From: Nocardia jinanensis
GTDB lineage: Bacteria > Actinomycetota > Actinomycetes > Mycobacteriales > Mycobacteriaceae
DNA: 64,000 nt
Direction: 5' to 3'
NCBI RefSeq assembly: GCF_014645735.1
Contig: NZ_BMMH01000009.1
Coordinates: 62,001-126,000 of the forward strand
Below the pieces are notes generated by a model. That model did no database searches. It saw only the letters and a list, made by a program, of their open reading frames with translations, and was not told where the DNA came from. Of this stretch, positions 7,853-19,800 are shown piece by piece. Numbering within the stretch: position 1 is the first letter of the stretch; each line of letters starts with the position of its first letter. The position numbers and the translations under genes were made by a program.

Positions 7853-10800
7853 CCGGGTGGCCGTACCGGCGGGCTGCCGCCCGGGGCGGGAACGCCCGGT
7901 GGGGGAGACGGTGCCGGTGGACTCGGCGGCGACGGGTCCCGGACCAGCAGTCCGGCTCGGACGCCGGGCGGGCCCGAGGGGAACATATCTCCCGCCGGAG
8001 CCGACGGGTCCGGGACGAACGGGTTCGGTGGCGACGGTTCCGCGACGGGCGGTTCCGCGACCGATGGGTCCGCGCCGAACGGAAACGGTGGCAGCGCGCC
8101 GGACGGCGGCGTCGGAACGGGTGACGGGGACAGGGGGTCGGGCGGGTCCAACGGGGTCGGCTCCGATGGGGCGACCACGGGCGATCGTGCAAATACCGGT
8201 GATGGTGATACCGGCTCGCCCGAGGGCGACCGACCGGTACCGAGTGGCGCCGAACCCGATGCGGGAAACCAGGTATCGCACAACGGCGACGCTGGTGATG
8301 GGCAGTCGTCCCGGGCCGACGGCGGCTCCACCGATCGCTCCGAGACCGGTGCCGCGGATCGTGCCGAGACCGGTGCCGCGGATCGTGCCGAGACCGGTGC
8401 CGCGGATCGTGCCGAGACCGGTACCGCGGATCGTGCCGAGACCGGTACCGCGGATCGTGCCGACCCGGGCGGAGGTGCCACCGATCGTTCCGGGTCCGAA
8501 GAACGCGCCGGCTCGGTGGCAGAGCCTGCTTCCGATGGACGCACGGACCGGTCCGAAGACCCGAATCCTGCCACCGGACACAATGACGGCAGCACCAGCG
8601 AGGGGCAGGGAACCGCGCGTGGAGCCGGGGCCGGCGAGCCCGGTGCCGGCGACCCCGCCGCCGGTCCGGCTCGCACGGATACGCCCGGACCGATCGCGGG
8701 AGCACCGGTGACGGGCCCCGCCGCCGGTGCGCCGACTCCGCCGGCCGCCGCGACTCCGCCGGCCCCCCACGTCGGTGCGGCCACACCCGCTGCGCCGGGC
8801 TCCACATCCGGTGGATCCAGTCCCGCGACGCCCGGCTCGACGAATACGCTGGGCGGAGCGAGCGATTCGCGGGCGCAATCCGGCGCATCGGGCGAATCAC
8901 GGTCTTCGCCGGCCCCGTCCGACGGTGGCTCACGAGCCCGTCCGGGTGACCGTGCCGGGGCCGGCGAACGGTCGCCGTACCCGGGGACCGACGGTAACGG
9001 TGTGCGCGCGGGCCGGACGGGCACACCGGCACCGGACGCCGATGCGCGCCGGGCCGTGGACGAACAGGATGCCGGCGGTCCGCGACCGGCCGGGGACATC
9101 GGTGACGGCCGGATCGGACCGGAGGACGTGCTGCCGCTGCCCGGGGCTCCCGCGAACACCACCGGACCCAGGGACGGCGAAACGCGCACGCCGACACGAG
9201 ATCCGGAGTCGCGTGCCGCGCGCCGGGACGGAGAGGCCCGGCCCGGGACCGACGACTCCGCCGGCCGGGCATCGGATGACTCCGCCGGCCGGGCATCGGA
9301 CGACTCCGCCGACCGGGCCCCGGGCGACGCCGGTACCCCGGATCCGGACGAGCCATCGGGCCCACCGGACCCGCGGAACCGCGGGGAATGCGCACGACTC
9401 ACGCTGGCGGAGTTGAAGGCGGAGACCGACAGCGACCGGATCAGCCCGCCGGAGGAGCCCGTCGGCCCCGAGGGAATGACCCGCCGGGAGATCGAGGACG
9501 CGCTGGGCGGGAAGCTGTACGACTACCCGGACCAGGGCCCGGAACGGTCACGGCACCAGTCGGTAGCCGACGAGCTGCTCCGGCGGGCCGCGCGGCTGGA
9601 CCCCCGCCTGGTGGCGGCCGGCCGCGGCCCGCGGGCGTTCGTGATCGATGAATACGCGGGGCCGGTGGATGAGCACGGAGTGGGATCGCACGCCTACTCG
9701 ATGACGGTGCGGGTGGATCCGCTCACCGGCGAATACCGGGTCGAAGTCTCGGATCCCGCGGCAGCCCGGCGCCGCGGTTTCCCACCCGATGCTCCGGCGG
9801 AGGTCCGGCGGGTGTCGGCGACGTTGCTCGACGGCGCGGGCCGGATACTTCCGCCGAGCGGGCACGACGCGCGGGTACGGCCGACTGTCGAACGGTTTCT
9901 GCGGCAAGGTCATTCGGATTTCGAGGTGAATCGTGACCGGCGCGAAACCGAGGAGCAGTACGCGGCCCGCCGCGACGCGGAGGCCGCCGATCTCCGTTCG
10001 CTGCTGGAACGCCGCCGTGCGGAATATCTGCGTGCCATGGCGGACGGGCTCGAGGAGAACGGCCCCGCCGGGCTCGCCGACGGGTTCCGCGATCGCGCAC
10101 AGGAAGCCGACCGCAACGCCGAACAGCACCGTTCCGACGCCGACGACCGCTGGGACGAGGCCCGTCGCAAGCCGAAGACGCGGATCTCGGATCGGCCACG
10201 AGAAGAGCAGGCGCCTTCCCGTGATGACGAGGATGTTCCGGATCGGCGTGATGATGAGGATGTTCCGGACCGGCGTGATGATGAGGATGTTCCGGACCGG
10301 CGTGATGATGAGGATGTTCCGGACCGGCGTGATGATGAGGATGTTCCGGACCGGCGTGATGATGAGGATCTTCCGGGCCGGCGTAACGAGCCGGAGTCCG
10401 GGGTCGACCCCGGTCGGTACCGCTACGACGCACAACCGGATCAACCGCGCCCGTACCTGCCCACCGATGCGGGCCTCGCCGAGCAATTGGCCGCCGCATC
10501 GGCTATTCGGCTCTCCGAGCAGGCCCAACGTGACGGACTCGCCGCGCAGCTCAGCTCGCTCGCCGGTGAACTGGGTTTTATCGCTCCCGGTGCCCGGCCG
10601 GATCTGCGGCAGCTCCGGCCGAGCCGGATCGGGCCCGGGATCGACGCGGCGCGGCAGCGGATCCGTGGCGACGACACACTGAGTGACTACGAGCGGGCTC
10701 GGCGGCTGGCCGATCTCGATACGCTGCGGGCTCATTCCGAGCGGTATCACCGGATCGTCGGCCGGATGACCGAGACCTCGCAACTGTTGGGCGAATTGGG

Positions 10801-13800
10801 TGGCCTGGCCTTCGCGCTCGATCCGGATCTGCATCCGGGTGCCGTCCAGCTCACCCCGTTCGCGGGCGCCAGCACCGCCAAGCTCGTGGTGGATATCGCG
10901 GTCTGGGTCCCGGGCACCGCGACCAGCCCACCGAAGCTCCTGGTGGTGGAGGCCAAGGGCGCCGATTCCGCGTTGGGCGGATCGCGCCGGGCCGACGCTC
11001 AGCAGGGCGCGCCGGAATACTTGCGCGACACCCTGGCGGTCGACAAGAACCTCGCGAGCGTGCTCACCGAAACACCCGCCGGGATGCGTGCTCGCGGTCT
11101 CGATCCGGACAGCGACGCGGGCCGTGCGCATCTCCGCGCGCGGGACGAACTGCTCGCCGCTCATCGCGACGGCACCCTGGAAGTCGAATACCACCAGGTG
11201 CGTACAGCGGCGACCGGCGAGGTCACGGTGCGGCGCTTCGATCTCGAGCGCGACGGGACACCTACACGCTTCGATGTCATCGGTGGTGTGGACAGATCGG
11301 AGGGAATCGGCGAGGGTCCGGCCGATCGGGGTCGATCCGTGGACGACACCCGGCCGATCCCGAAGATCGACGAGACGCCACCGATTCCACTCGACGGTAC
11401 GAATCCGGACCCGCGATCCCCGGCCGAGCTGCTGGGCGCGCCCGGCGACGATATCTGGTCGGGGCTGAGTCCGGAGGAGGTGGGCGCGCGACTGCGCGAC
11501 GAGCTCCGCGTCCGCACCGGAAATCCCCGTTTCGACGTTTTCGGCTTCGACCGCCCGGAGCTGCATCCGGAGGTGGTCCGCGAATACGCCAGGGGCATGG
11601 TGGACATGTTCCGTGCCTACCCAGGGGCCGGTCTGGACTCGGTGGGTTTCCGGCCGTTGCGGCCGGGCGTGTTCGGGCATACGGGCTGGGTGCTCGACAA
11701 CGGCGTCCGGCGGGCCCGGTCGATCGAGTTCAACTCGGTTATGGCCACCGACCCCGCCACTGTCCGGCGCGAAACCGACCGCCATGCCGACTCCGGATGG
11801 TTCCCGGATGTGGTCCGGGACCGGCCCGCCTACGCCCGGGCCGTCCACGAATTCGGGCACGTCCTCGACGGCGCGGGCGGGCACCGGGCGCGCCAGGACC
11901 TCCACGGCCACCTGATGCGGCATTTCTTCGATCGGTACCCCGCCGCCACCGACCTCGGCGAATATTTCGCGTGGCTGCGGGAATCGCTGAGCGGGTACAG
12001 CTTCCATGCCGGTACCCCACATCCGAACCCGGCCGAAGCTCTGGCCGAAGCCTTCCTCACGGTGGTACTCGGCCGCGGTGAAACCGGAGAGACCTTCCCG
12101 CGCGGCCGGGGCCCAGCGGATGACGACGCGGTACGGGTGATCCACGACCTGCTGGTGCGGTCGATGCGAGAGAGCCCGCCGGGCGACTTCGGCCGGTTCT
12201 CCGATCGCTGGCTCGGCGAACCGGGGTCCACGCGGCCGGACTCCCCGGAGAGCGGCGTCGATGCCGGTCGCGATGCGGACGGAGAACCCCCGGGGGCGCG
12301 CGGAGATCCCACCGATTCCGGTCTCCCGGACGAGGACGGCCCGGAGCGGGGACGCGATCGGCGGGCCGATAGCGAGGATCGGCGGGCCGATAGCGAGGCA
12401 TTGGATCTGACCCGTTCGCCGGAGGGACACCTCGACGGCTGGCAGTATGCGCCGGACGCGACGGCCGCGCAGGTGCGGGAACTGTTGTCGCGCACCGAGG
12501 CCGGGCACCACGCGCTCGCGATGCTGCGGGAGGCAGGCGCGACCGTGCGGTTCGAGCCGGCCGGAGCCGTGCCGGGCCGCACGGATGAATTCAACGGCCG
12601 GACGATGGAAGTGTTCATCGCCGCCGGCGACCGCGATCAGGTCGGGCAGGCGGCGGCCGTGATCCGTGCCGCGACGCTCGCCGAGGCGGTGCGCACCGGC
12701 CGGATGGAGGTGACGCCGTCCCGGATCCGCGCACTCGACCGGGCAGATCATGTGGCGGCGCGGATGCGAGCCGAAGCGGAGGCGATCGGCCGCCAGGCCG
12801 ACTTCCACCACCAGCTGCAGCGAGCCGAGTACGACACGAGCGGGCCGGGGCGCATCGATTCCTTCGAGCTCGAACAGCGCCGGATATTGGAATCGGCGTA
12901 TCTCGAGGCCCGTGACGCGATGCTCCGGCATGCAGCCGGCGCGGCCGCGCCGGTCGTCGGTACTGCACGACCGGACCCGGATGGGGTGCGGGCAGCTGAG
13001 ACGAACCGGCTCACCGCTCGCCGGGACGAAATCGCGGCCGCCCGGGATGCGGCGGTGGCCGCGCGCGACGCACTGCTGCCGCACCTGCGGATCGGGCCGG
13101 AGGAGCTCACCACGCGGGCGGCGCTGGAGGAAACGGTCGACCGGCTGCTCGACCGGACGATGCGCGCCGACCGGCTCGTCGAGTACAGCGCCCGGGTGGC
13201 CGAGATGCGCACGGCCGCGGATCTGGTGCTGGGGCTGCGGGATCAGTTGCGCCGGGCCGAATCCGACCTCGCGGACATCGCGACGGCCGGGTGGCCCGGT
13301 CCCGAAGCCGGCCCGCGACGACTGCGCCGATTCGCCGAAGCCGCCGCGGAGCTCGAACTGCTGGCGCACAGCTGGTTCGACTCCCGGGAGGACCCGAGTA
13401 GCAGCCCGAGTCGCCGGGCGGTCGCGGAGGCGGAATGGGACGCCGCGCAGAACCCGGTGCTCGCGGCGGGCGAGGAATACGTTCCGTCGACGCCGACCGC
13501 CGCCCGCGAGGTGGAGGGACTCGTCCGGGCGGAAGCGGGTACGACCCGGGAGATCGGCCGTCTCGAAGCCGCCTGGGATCGGGCGGCGGCGCGGTTGCGC
13601 GAGACCGTCGGTCTGCGACCGGATCTCGAATCCGATACGCGTGGAAGAATACTGAACGACCTGGTCATGCGTGCCGGACTCACCTCCGATCCGCGGATCG
13701 CCGCCGATGCCCGGCTGCTGACCGCGCTGAGCGGCGAACACGCCCGGGTCACCGCCGAGCGGAACCGCCTGCGGGACGAGATCACCGCCGCGGTCGCCCG

Positions 13801-16800
13801 TGATCTCGCGGGCACGGACGGGCGGGGGAACCGGTTCCGGATCCATCTCGATGATTCCGGCACGGTGTCGGTGCTGCGAGACGTCGGGCCGGAGCGCGCG
13901 GACCGGCCCGCAGGTGACCCCGGCTCGGTGGTGCGGTACCCGGATACCTCCGCGTCGGAGAGTTCCGAGCTGCGGCAACACGTCGACCGCGTCCGTGAAC
14001 AAGCCTTCGCCCGGCTGCACGACCTGGCCGCGGAGGCCGGGACCTGGGGGATGGACGGCTGGGTTCGGCAGACCTTCGAACGGCACGGAATCGTCGTCGG
14101 ATCGAGCTCCGAACCCGGGGCGGCGGCGCACCGCCCGGTCGGCGGCCGCACCGCACTCGGACCGGACGGCGGCTACGACCCGGTGACCCGGACCCTCGTC
14201 CTCGACCCGGCCGACGGGCCCGATCAGCATGCGCGCGACCTGGTCTTCGCCGCGCGGATGGCCGACCAGCTCGCCGCGACCGATCCGGCCCGGGAACGAA
14301 TGACCCTGAACCGGGACGAGTACGCCGCCCTGATGCTGGATCGGGCCGCCGAAGCCCACGCCCTGTCGTTCCGGGATCTGGTCGATCTGCACGCGCGGCC
14401 GGTGCGACCCGGACCCACCGACCCGCTGGCCCGGACCTACGTAGACCATTTCGTCCGTGGCTACCGGGCCGCGGAGAAGGCATTCGGTTCGCGCGCGAAC
14501 CTCGGTGGTCATTCGGGCTGGTTCTACTCCGCCGGCCATCGCACCGCGTTGCGCGCTGTGCGGGCGCATCTCGACCAGCAGGGTCCACTGATCGGTGGTG
14601 TCCCGCTCGGTGCGCATTTCGCGGGACAATGGGATCGCGCGCGCGGTATCTCACCGGACCTCGGTGCCGAGGCGCCGACGCCGCGCCGGGTACCGGGCGA
14701 TACGCCCGCCGACCACGCCCGGGCCGCCGAACTGCTGGCCGATGAGGCCGTTTCGCTGCGCGAATTGCGTGATCTGGGCCGGTTCGTACCCGAGGGCCCC
14801 GCGGAGGGGGTATACGCCGACGCGCACGATAGAGCGCTTCCCCGCGCGCAGCGGGCGCTGCGTCGTGATCCCACCGCGCAGCGGCCGGAGGATGTCGCGC
14901 ATCGGGCCGGTACCGAAGCGCTGCGCCGATACCTGGCCCGCACCGGGCTCGCGGACGCGCAATCCGCCATGGATGTGGTCCGGGCCGTAGCCGACGGGGG
15001 CGGGGTCCACTGGGGGCATCCGCAGCGGGACACCGCCGGTGGTGCGGCGAACCGAGAGCAGTCCACTACGCGGGAAGAGTCGGACCCCGACGCACCCCGG
15101 CGCATCGTGGACGCGGAACTGGCACGCCACGACAACCCCGCCCGGATGGGTGACCGCCCCGAACGACTTTCCGACCGTGTCCTGCGCTATCACGATCCGC
15201 GTCCACGCCTGGTGATCACGGCCCGCCGCGGCGAACACGTGGACGCACTGCGCGAACTGGCTCTCACCCATCCCGAATACGGTGACGCGCTCTGGGATCG
15301 GTCGCACGAACTCGAATACCGGGAGGTGAAACCCGGACCGGACGGCACGCCGACCGTGGAACGGATCAACCGGGCGACAGCCGAAGGACCGTACCGCGGG
15401 CCCGATATCCTGGCCGCCAAAGACGTGATGCTCGACCACTATCTGCGGTTCCGCGCCGAGGGGCGAACCGCTCTCGGATTCACCGAATGGTTGAGGCAAC
15501 TCGACCCCGGGGCCTTCTACACCAAGGAGCAGCATCGTGAGGCGCGCCGACCGGGTACGGCCCCGGTCGGAAATCTCCGCGAGGATTTCGTGGAAACGGG
15601 ACACCGCCAGGCGCGTGACGCCGCGAACCCACTGGACCCGGCGCATCCGGCCCGAGTCGCCGAACTGCTGCGCACGCGGCAGATCGCGCTGCTCGACGAT
15701 ATCGTGCGCCGACCCGCGCAACACCGTCTGGAAGTCTTCCAATTCGGCGCGGGCCACCTGTCGGTGTTCCTGGAACCGGATGGCCGGGGCGGCTGGCGGG
15801 TGCCGGCGCCGCTCGGCACCGGTGGTAGCTACAACACGCTGGCCCGGGTCTTCCAGGGGATGGCGGGCGATACCCCGGAGGGTCTCGCGAAGCGTATCGC
15901 CGGAATACTGAACGATCCGACCGCCGAACTCGGGCCGCAGGGCAGACCGCGCGGACGCCTCGGTCGGTTCGTGCGCCGGCTCTCCGCCGGCCCGGAAGAT
16001 CCGGGGAACGGTATTCCCGACGACCGTCCGGACTTCCTCGGCCGCGACGACGACGCACCGGACAGTCCCTATCACGCCCAGAACCGGGACGCGGCGCTGT
16101 CGCTGCTCGACGGGGCTGTCGACGATCGGCCGGACGCCGAGCGGCTGGGCGCCCCGGACGACGACTGGTCCGGGCTGGACCCGGTGGACGTCGGAATCCG
16201 GCTGCGCGACGAGATGCGGGAACTGACCGGCAATCCCGATTTCGAGGTCTACGGCTTCGGGCTACCCGGACTGAATCCGGTGGTGGTACAGGAGTTCGCG
16301 CGGTCCATCGTCGATATGACCGCCAGGTATCCACAGGTCGATCTGCGCAGCGCCGGGATAGGTCACCTGAAGGCCGGGGTCGCCGTGACCAAGCCGGTGA
16401 CCGATCCGGTGACCGGTCCGGCCCGGGCGGATTCGATCGCGCTGGACGCCGACTACGCCGCTTCACCGGACAGGGTGTTGCAGAAGATCCACAGCGAGGT
16501 CGATCGTGGCGCCTACAACCGTAATGTCGCGCTCCGGCCCGCGTACGCGATCGGGGTGCACGAGTTCGGTCACGCGGTGGACTACGCGGGTGGTCGCGCG
16601 GCGCGGACCGAGATCCAGGAGGTACTGGTCCGGTACCACCGGGACTTCGTCGGCGGGGAAGCGGAGGACTTCCCGAAGTGGTTGCGCGACAATCTGACCG
16701 GATACAGCCTGCGCGCCGACGGTGCGATAGATCCGGCCGAGGCACTGGCCGAGGTGTTCACCGAGGCCGAAATGGCCCGGTTGGTGGAAGGCGCGAACCG

Positions 16801-19800
16801 GCCCGAACTCGCCGAACCCCGCCGCCTCGTCTACAACCTGCTGCGCGACCAGCTCGGCGCCCCGCCGCACACCGACGATACGGCGGGGCATCGTCTCGGC
16901 GACTTCACGGACCGGGCCGGCGCCGATCCCCGCACCCGGGGAGCGGCCGAGGAACCACCCGCGGATCCGGGGGACGAACGCGGTACGCCGGATCCGGTCC
17001 ACGACCCGGGGCACCCACCCGAGGACGAGTGGTCCCGGATGGGTCTCGACGAAATAGCGGACACCCTCCGGGAACGGCACGGCTTCCGGGAGATCACCGG
17101 ATTCGCCGATCGCCCGGACGTACCGCCGCTGGACCTGCCGCTGGTCCGCGAGATCGCCCGGGCCGTCGACCTCATGATGACGCAGTTCCCGATGCTCGAT
17201 GTGCAGAGTCTGCGTATCGCGCCGATCACCGACCGCGATCACGTGCGCGGACTGGCGTACTACGACTTCGATCCGAACGATATCGGCCGCTACATCACCG
17301 AGAACATCACGCTCAACGAGCGGCTGCTGCGCAACCCGCAGGAGTTCTACGAATCGCGCCGGCGATCCGAGACCGTCGCGCACTCGCCCCGCAATTCCGC
17401 GCGCCGTCCCGCCTTCTCGACCACGATCCACGAACTCGGTCACGGACTCGATTTCGCCGGTTCCATGCGGGCGCGCGGCACGGTCGAGGATCTGCTGGTC
17501 GAGTACTACGCCGAGAAGTCCGGTGGTTTCGACCGGGACGAATTCAGTGTGTGGCTCAACCAGCTCAGCGGTTACAGCTTCACCGGCCGGGGTGATCTGA
17601 ACCGGCCCGAGGTCCTCGCCGACGCGGTGCTGGACGTGGTGCTCAACGGCCGCGACGCCACCGAACCGGCCCGCGTCGTCTACGGCGCCCTGCTGCGGGA
17701 GGCGATCGACAACTACTACGACTCCTTCGATACAGGCGCCGGCCTGATGCGGCCGATCGACCTCGGCCTCGCTGCGGGAATCGGGGGCCGTGACCGGATG
17801 GACGCGGGCCCACAGCAGCCACGGGACGAAACCCCGGCACCGCCCGCCGACGAAGGATCCGACCACGGCGACGGCGGGCCGGACGACTCGGCCGCGCTGC
17901 TCGGGGTTCCGGAGGCCGACGAATGGTCCGAGCTGAACCCCGTGGAGGTCGGCGAGAAGCTGCGCGACCAGATGCGGGAGGCCACCGGCAATCCCGATTT
18001 CGAAGTCTTCGGGTTCGACCTGCCCGACCTGAACCCCGAGGTGGTGCGCGAGTTCGCCCGCGGGATCACCGATATGTACCGCGGATATCCGCAGGCCGAT
18101 ATCCGGTCGCTGGGTATCGGGACCCGGCGCGAGGGAACCCTCGCCGATGCCGGGCCCCAGCTCGATCGCGAGACGAACACTGTCTACACCGGCGACATCA
18201 CCCTCAACTACCGGCACGCCACCAGCGCGGAGAATTTCCTCGGCCAGGTACGCCGCGGGGTGGACAACGAGCAGTTCTCGCCGACCATGCTGCGCCGGCC
18301 CGTATACGCCATGACGGTGCACGAATACGGTCACGCGCTCGACTACGCGGGTGGGCTGCGGGCGAGCAGTACCGCCGAACGGCATCTGCTGCTGCGCGCG
18401 AGCGAGATCCCCGGGGGCGATTTCGGTGAGTGGCTGCGTCAGCTCAGCGGGTACAGCCGCGACGACGACGGACTGCTGCGGGGACACGAGGCGGTGCCGG
18501 ACGCCTTCGCCGAATACATCATGGGCGGCATCGATCGGGAAGCTCGGGACCGCGTAGTCAGCACGCCGGTGCGGGAACTGTACGAACTGCTCGTACGGCA
18601 CGCCGGGAACCCACCGGGTGGCGCGGCCGGGGCCCGGCCCGGACGTGGTGCGATGGACGCGGCGCGCCACCCCGGCGACCGCGACGGTCCCGAAGCGAGT
18701 GCCGGTGGCGGGGCGAAGAAACCACCGGCCGGGCCGCCACATCCGGCACCGACCCCGGAGGACCCCGACGGCAACCGGCCGGACGAACAGGATCCGGGCG
18801 ACCAGGACGGCCCGATCGATCCGGACGCGATCATCCCGCCGCTGGTGATCGATATCGACGGGGAGCGAATCGCCTTCGATCTGATGCCGGACGGGCCGGA
18901 CCGCTGGCGGCTGGTCCCGCGGGGTGAGCTGCCGTCGGCGACGCCCGAGCGGGCGGCCGCGCTGCGCCGCGAACTCGACGCGATCCGGCGGCTGTGGCCG
19001 GGCCGGGAACCGCAGGTCAAATACCCGTCCGGGTCCGGCTGGGACAGCCGCGGACAGGCGGCGATCGCCGACGGCGTCGCGGGTATCCCGGACCTGGTGA
19101 ACCCGGCCCCGCCACCGCAGCCGGCCACGCCACCGCCCAGCCCGGACCATCCGGTGATCGGCCCGGCGCCGGAGTCCGGGCCGGCCGACCCCACTCTGCT
19201 GCGTATCGGACAGCAGCTGCCGGTGTGGATCGGTAACCGGGAACACATCCCGCTCTTCGGCAGGCTGTCGGCACGAATGCGCGACGACGCGGGCGAATTC
19301 GTACCCATGCATCCGGATGAGGGCCCCGAGTATCAGCCGTGGCTCACCGACGGCACGCTGGAGGCCGCGCGCGAGCAATTACTCGCCGACTTCGATTCGA
19401 ACCGGATATCCCGGGCCCAGGCCCTGCGGGATCTGCTGACCGTGGCAGGCCGGCCCGACGCCGACGCCCGGCAGCAGCGCGCAATCCTCGACGCGCTGCG
19501 GGATCGCGGTGTGATCTCCGAAGACGAGGCCCGCGCGCTCGCCGACGCGCTCACCGAGGAACGGGACGCGCGAGGTGCGGAACTACCGGTGGGACCGGCA
19601 CCCGACGGCGAGACCCTGGCCGACGCGGCCCGGCGCCTGCTCGATATAGACCTGCCCGACGACAGTGCGGAAACGCTGGCCCGGGTCATCGACGAACAGC
19701 AGTACCGGGTGGCCCGGGCCACCGGCGCCATCGAGGGCCTGGCCGCCGCGGTCCGCCGCTATCTCATCGAGCAGAGCCTGCCGTACACGATGCGCGACGC

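Noticed and set aside
10223..10384. 27-bp repeats resembling a CRISPR array
   Set aside because: Units are directly adjacent with no spacers and are in frame inside a coding region; no cas genes are nearby.
12420..14460. Additional zincin domains between copies 1 and 2 (segments around residues 1880-2000 and 2440-2560)
   Set aside because: The surroundings look similar to peptidase-type toxin segments, but no HExxH is present, so I do not count them as metalloprotease copies. They may be decayed.
9548..14629. A 1693-codon open frame on the minus strand opposite the giant gene
   Set aside because: It is a shadow: at this GC content, third-position G/C in the plus frame leaves the reverse frames open. 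The plus frame has domains, repeats and catalytic motifs; the minus frame has none.
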